Part shown: piece after piece, positions 62,723 to 64,000 of the stretch | Position numbering within the stretch: the first letter of the stretch is position 1 | Layout of the letters: every line of letters starts with the position of its first letter | NCBI GenBank assembly: GCA_036172665.1 | Contig: CM069877.1 | Coordinates: 24,763,001-24,827,000, forward strand | Reading direction: 5' to 3' | DNA length: 64,000 nucleotides | From: Prosopocoilus inquinatus | Taxonomy: Eukaryota; Arthropoda; Insecta; Coleoptera; Lucanidae | Program-made: the position numbers and the translations under genes | The notes under the pieces: generated by a model | Told to the model about the DNA's origin: nothing | Seen by the model: the letters and a program-made list of their open reading frames with translations, nothing else | Database searches by the model: none

Positions 62723-63840
62723 ATGGGTTACAAGAAATGTTGCGTGCCAGGTTCTACAGATAAAAGATCACCTCGCTATCGATTTCCACATCCTATCTCC
62801 GGGAAGGCACGTTTCCAAGTGTGGTTAGATATTATAAAACATTCACAGTTGGAAGGCATGTCGTTCACAGACATTTATAATTACAAAAGAGTGTGTAAAC
62901 AGCATTTTATGGAGGAACATTTTAGTGGCAATAAATGTAACCTGAATTATGGTGCAGTTCCAATGGTTAATGTCCACGGTACGGGACTCCATACTACTAA
63001 ATCATATTGTTAAATTTTTCTCTTTTTATCGAACACTGAGTTATTGTGGTGCTTATACTTATTACCAAACGTCAAAAGCTCTATATTAGTTGTATCTAAT
63101 AAAATCAGAAAGGTTTTCTAAACATTTTCACCAGACAAGATCACATTGCAATCATATTGTTAAAGGTTAACATTGAAAGAATTACATTCGGTTCCAGAAA
63201 ATTTATTTATAATTTTTGTTTTGTGTAAGTGTGTTATTTCTGTTTCACTATCTTCAGATTCTGAGTAATACTTTTGGTATTGTTCTTTTGTTTTTCTAGT
63301 GACCAAAGCGGAATCCATAACTATAAAGTTTCTAAATGAAATATGTTCCTGTCCAGTGAAAATATTGTTTAGGAAACCTTTCTTTAAAATTTATAATGAC
63401 AGCAAACTGTATTGTTCAAAAATTTACCAGGACTTGTTTGTGATGTGAACAGATGACTCAATAATTGTAAAAAGTGCTCATTGTTAATTTATCTGTAGCT
63501 ACCTTATTTCAAAGAATTAACAGTTTGTAGCAAAGAAACAGAGCAATACCTTGTTATTAATTTTTGACTATTACACTGATCTAGGAATTGAGGAAGCAAG
63601 AGCTTGGAGTCACAAGATATCTCAAGATTACCAGCCATCTAAGATGTCAATTTCTGTAGATCATGACACACAGCAAGCCAGCACATCAGCAGGTACACCT
63701 TCACCACCTCTAACAGGTAAGCTTAGGAAGTTACATTGCATAAGAATCATAAAAATAAAATATAAATATGAATAGATTACTATTTAACAAAAGAAAAATA
63801 AAAATGATTTGATGTTTATTTGCAGAGTGTTCTTTTGAAC
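62723..63840 (+). CDS. THAP-domain gene, 5' part
   Basis: The ATG at 62723 opens a THAP finger: MGYKKCCVPGSTDKRSPRYR, FPHPISGKARFQVWLDII, RVCKQHF and GAVPMVN. THAP proteins bind DNA through a C2CH zinc site. Here the second ligand position (usually Cys after CCVPG) is Ser, which could weaken zinc binding. Exon 1 ends 62978 (donor GTACGG, phase 1) and joins 63585-63716 (acceptor ACTGATCTAG, donor GTAAGC). The next exon after TTATTTGCAG (about 63825) reads to an early stop in the matching phase, so the downstream structure is uncertain. The gene may run past the window end. Confidence 0.75.
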
Positions 63841-64000
63841 ATCCAAGCCGTCGGTATGAGTGGTGCTGATGAAATAGTTCATACACCAACAGGTAAAAGT
63901 CTTAGAATGAACTAATATCTTAAAGGATATGGATGGCTCCAACGCAGTCAGTACCTTGTAAATTAATTTTTAGCAAAATCAAGTCTAAAAGTTTCTCTAA

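Overview
This is an AT-rich piece of an arthropod, probably insect, nuclear genome. The evidence is short GT-AG introns in host genes, a TMEM50-type membrane protein gene, a THAP-domain gene, many transposable elements, and a Maverick/Polinton of the type found in insects. I cannot name the species. Host genes lie only in the right quarter: a 4-exon TMEM50A/B orthologue (52604-58949, +), a 3-exon gene of unknown function facing it (60017-59237, -), and the start of a THAP gene that leaves the window (62723 onward, +).

From about 4.5 to 47.9 kb the window is a nest of transposons. The outer shell is a Ty3/Gypsy element (called Gypsy-A here) cut inside its reverse transcriptase: gag and the start of pol lie at 4984-7668, and the rest of pol plus the 3' LTR at 44940-47870. 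The cut holds two things. The first is a short TIR element, X (7682-33098). X was entered by a hAT (8485-32919, TSD CTTATATA). The hAT was entered by a LINE (8728-31448, 15-bp TSD). The LINE was entered by a Polinton (9657-28838, TSD CGCCTT). The second is a near-perfect palindrome of another Gypsy family, Gypsy-B (33097-44938). Target-site duplications fix the order for the inner three levels.

The Polinton (19,182 bp) carries the full family set: protein-primed DNA polymerase B (+), then on the minus strand integrase, packaging ATPase, double-jelly-roll major capsid, minor capsid, adenain-like protease, a phospholipase A2/pX-like virion protein and several unassigned proteins. Its polymerase has one credible 62-bp intron and two frameshifts. 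Its ends are 39-bp-arm hairpins, and its left end carries about 70 tandem copies of an 11-bp unit containing TGACCTTGA, the extended half-site of FTZ-F1/ERR nuclear receptors.

The most striking protein-level observation is that both Gypsy families encode a macrodomain like the ADP-ribose hydrolase TARG1/OARD1. In Gypsy-B it sits between protease and RT. In Gypsy-A it follows the integrase and is joined to a CCCH zinc finger. Both keep the catalytic Lys and Asp of that family, although both reading frames are now broken.

Right of the nest are a hAT scrap (47879-48091), a 5'-truncated Ty1/Copia with an intact 937-aa pol (48118-50931), and the TMEM50 gene. Its introns carry a MITE, a long fold-back element and an intact 515-aa Tigger/pogo transposase. 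Small MITEs of one PIF/Harbinger-like family (TWA target duplications) occur three times. One of them sits inside a dispersed repeat whose empty counterpart is also present in the window.
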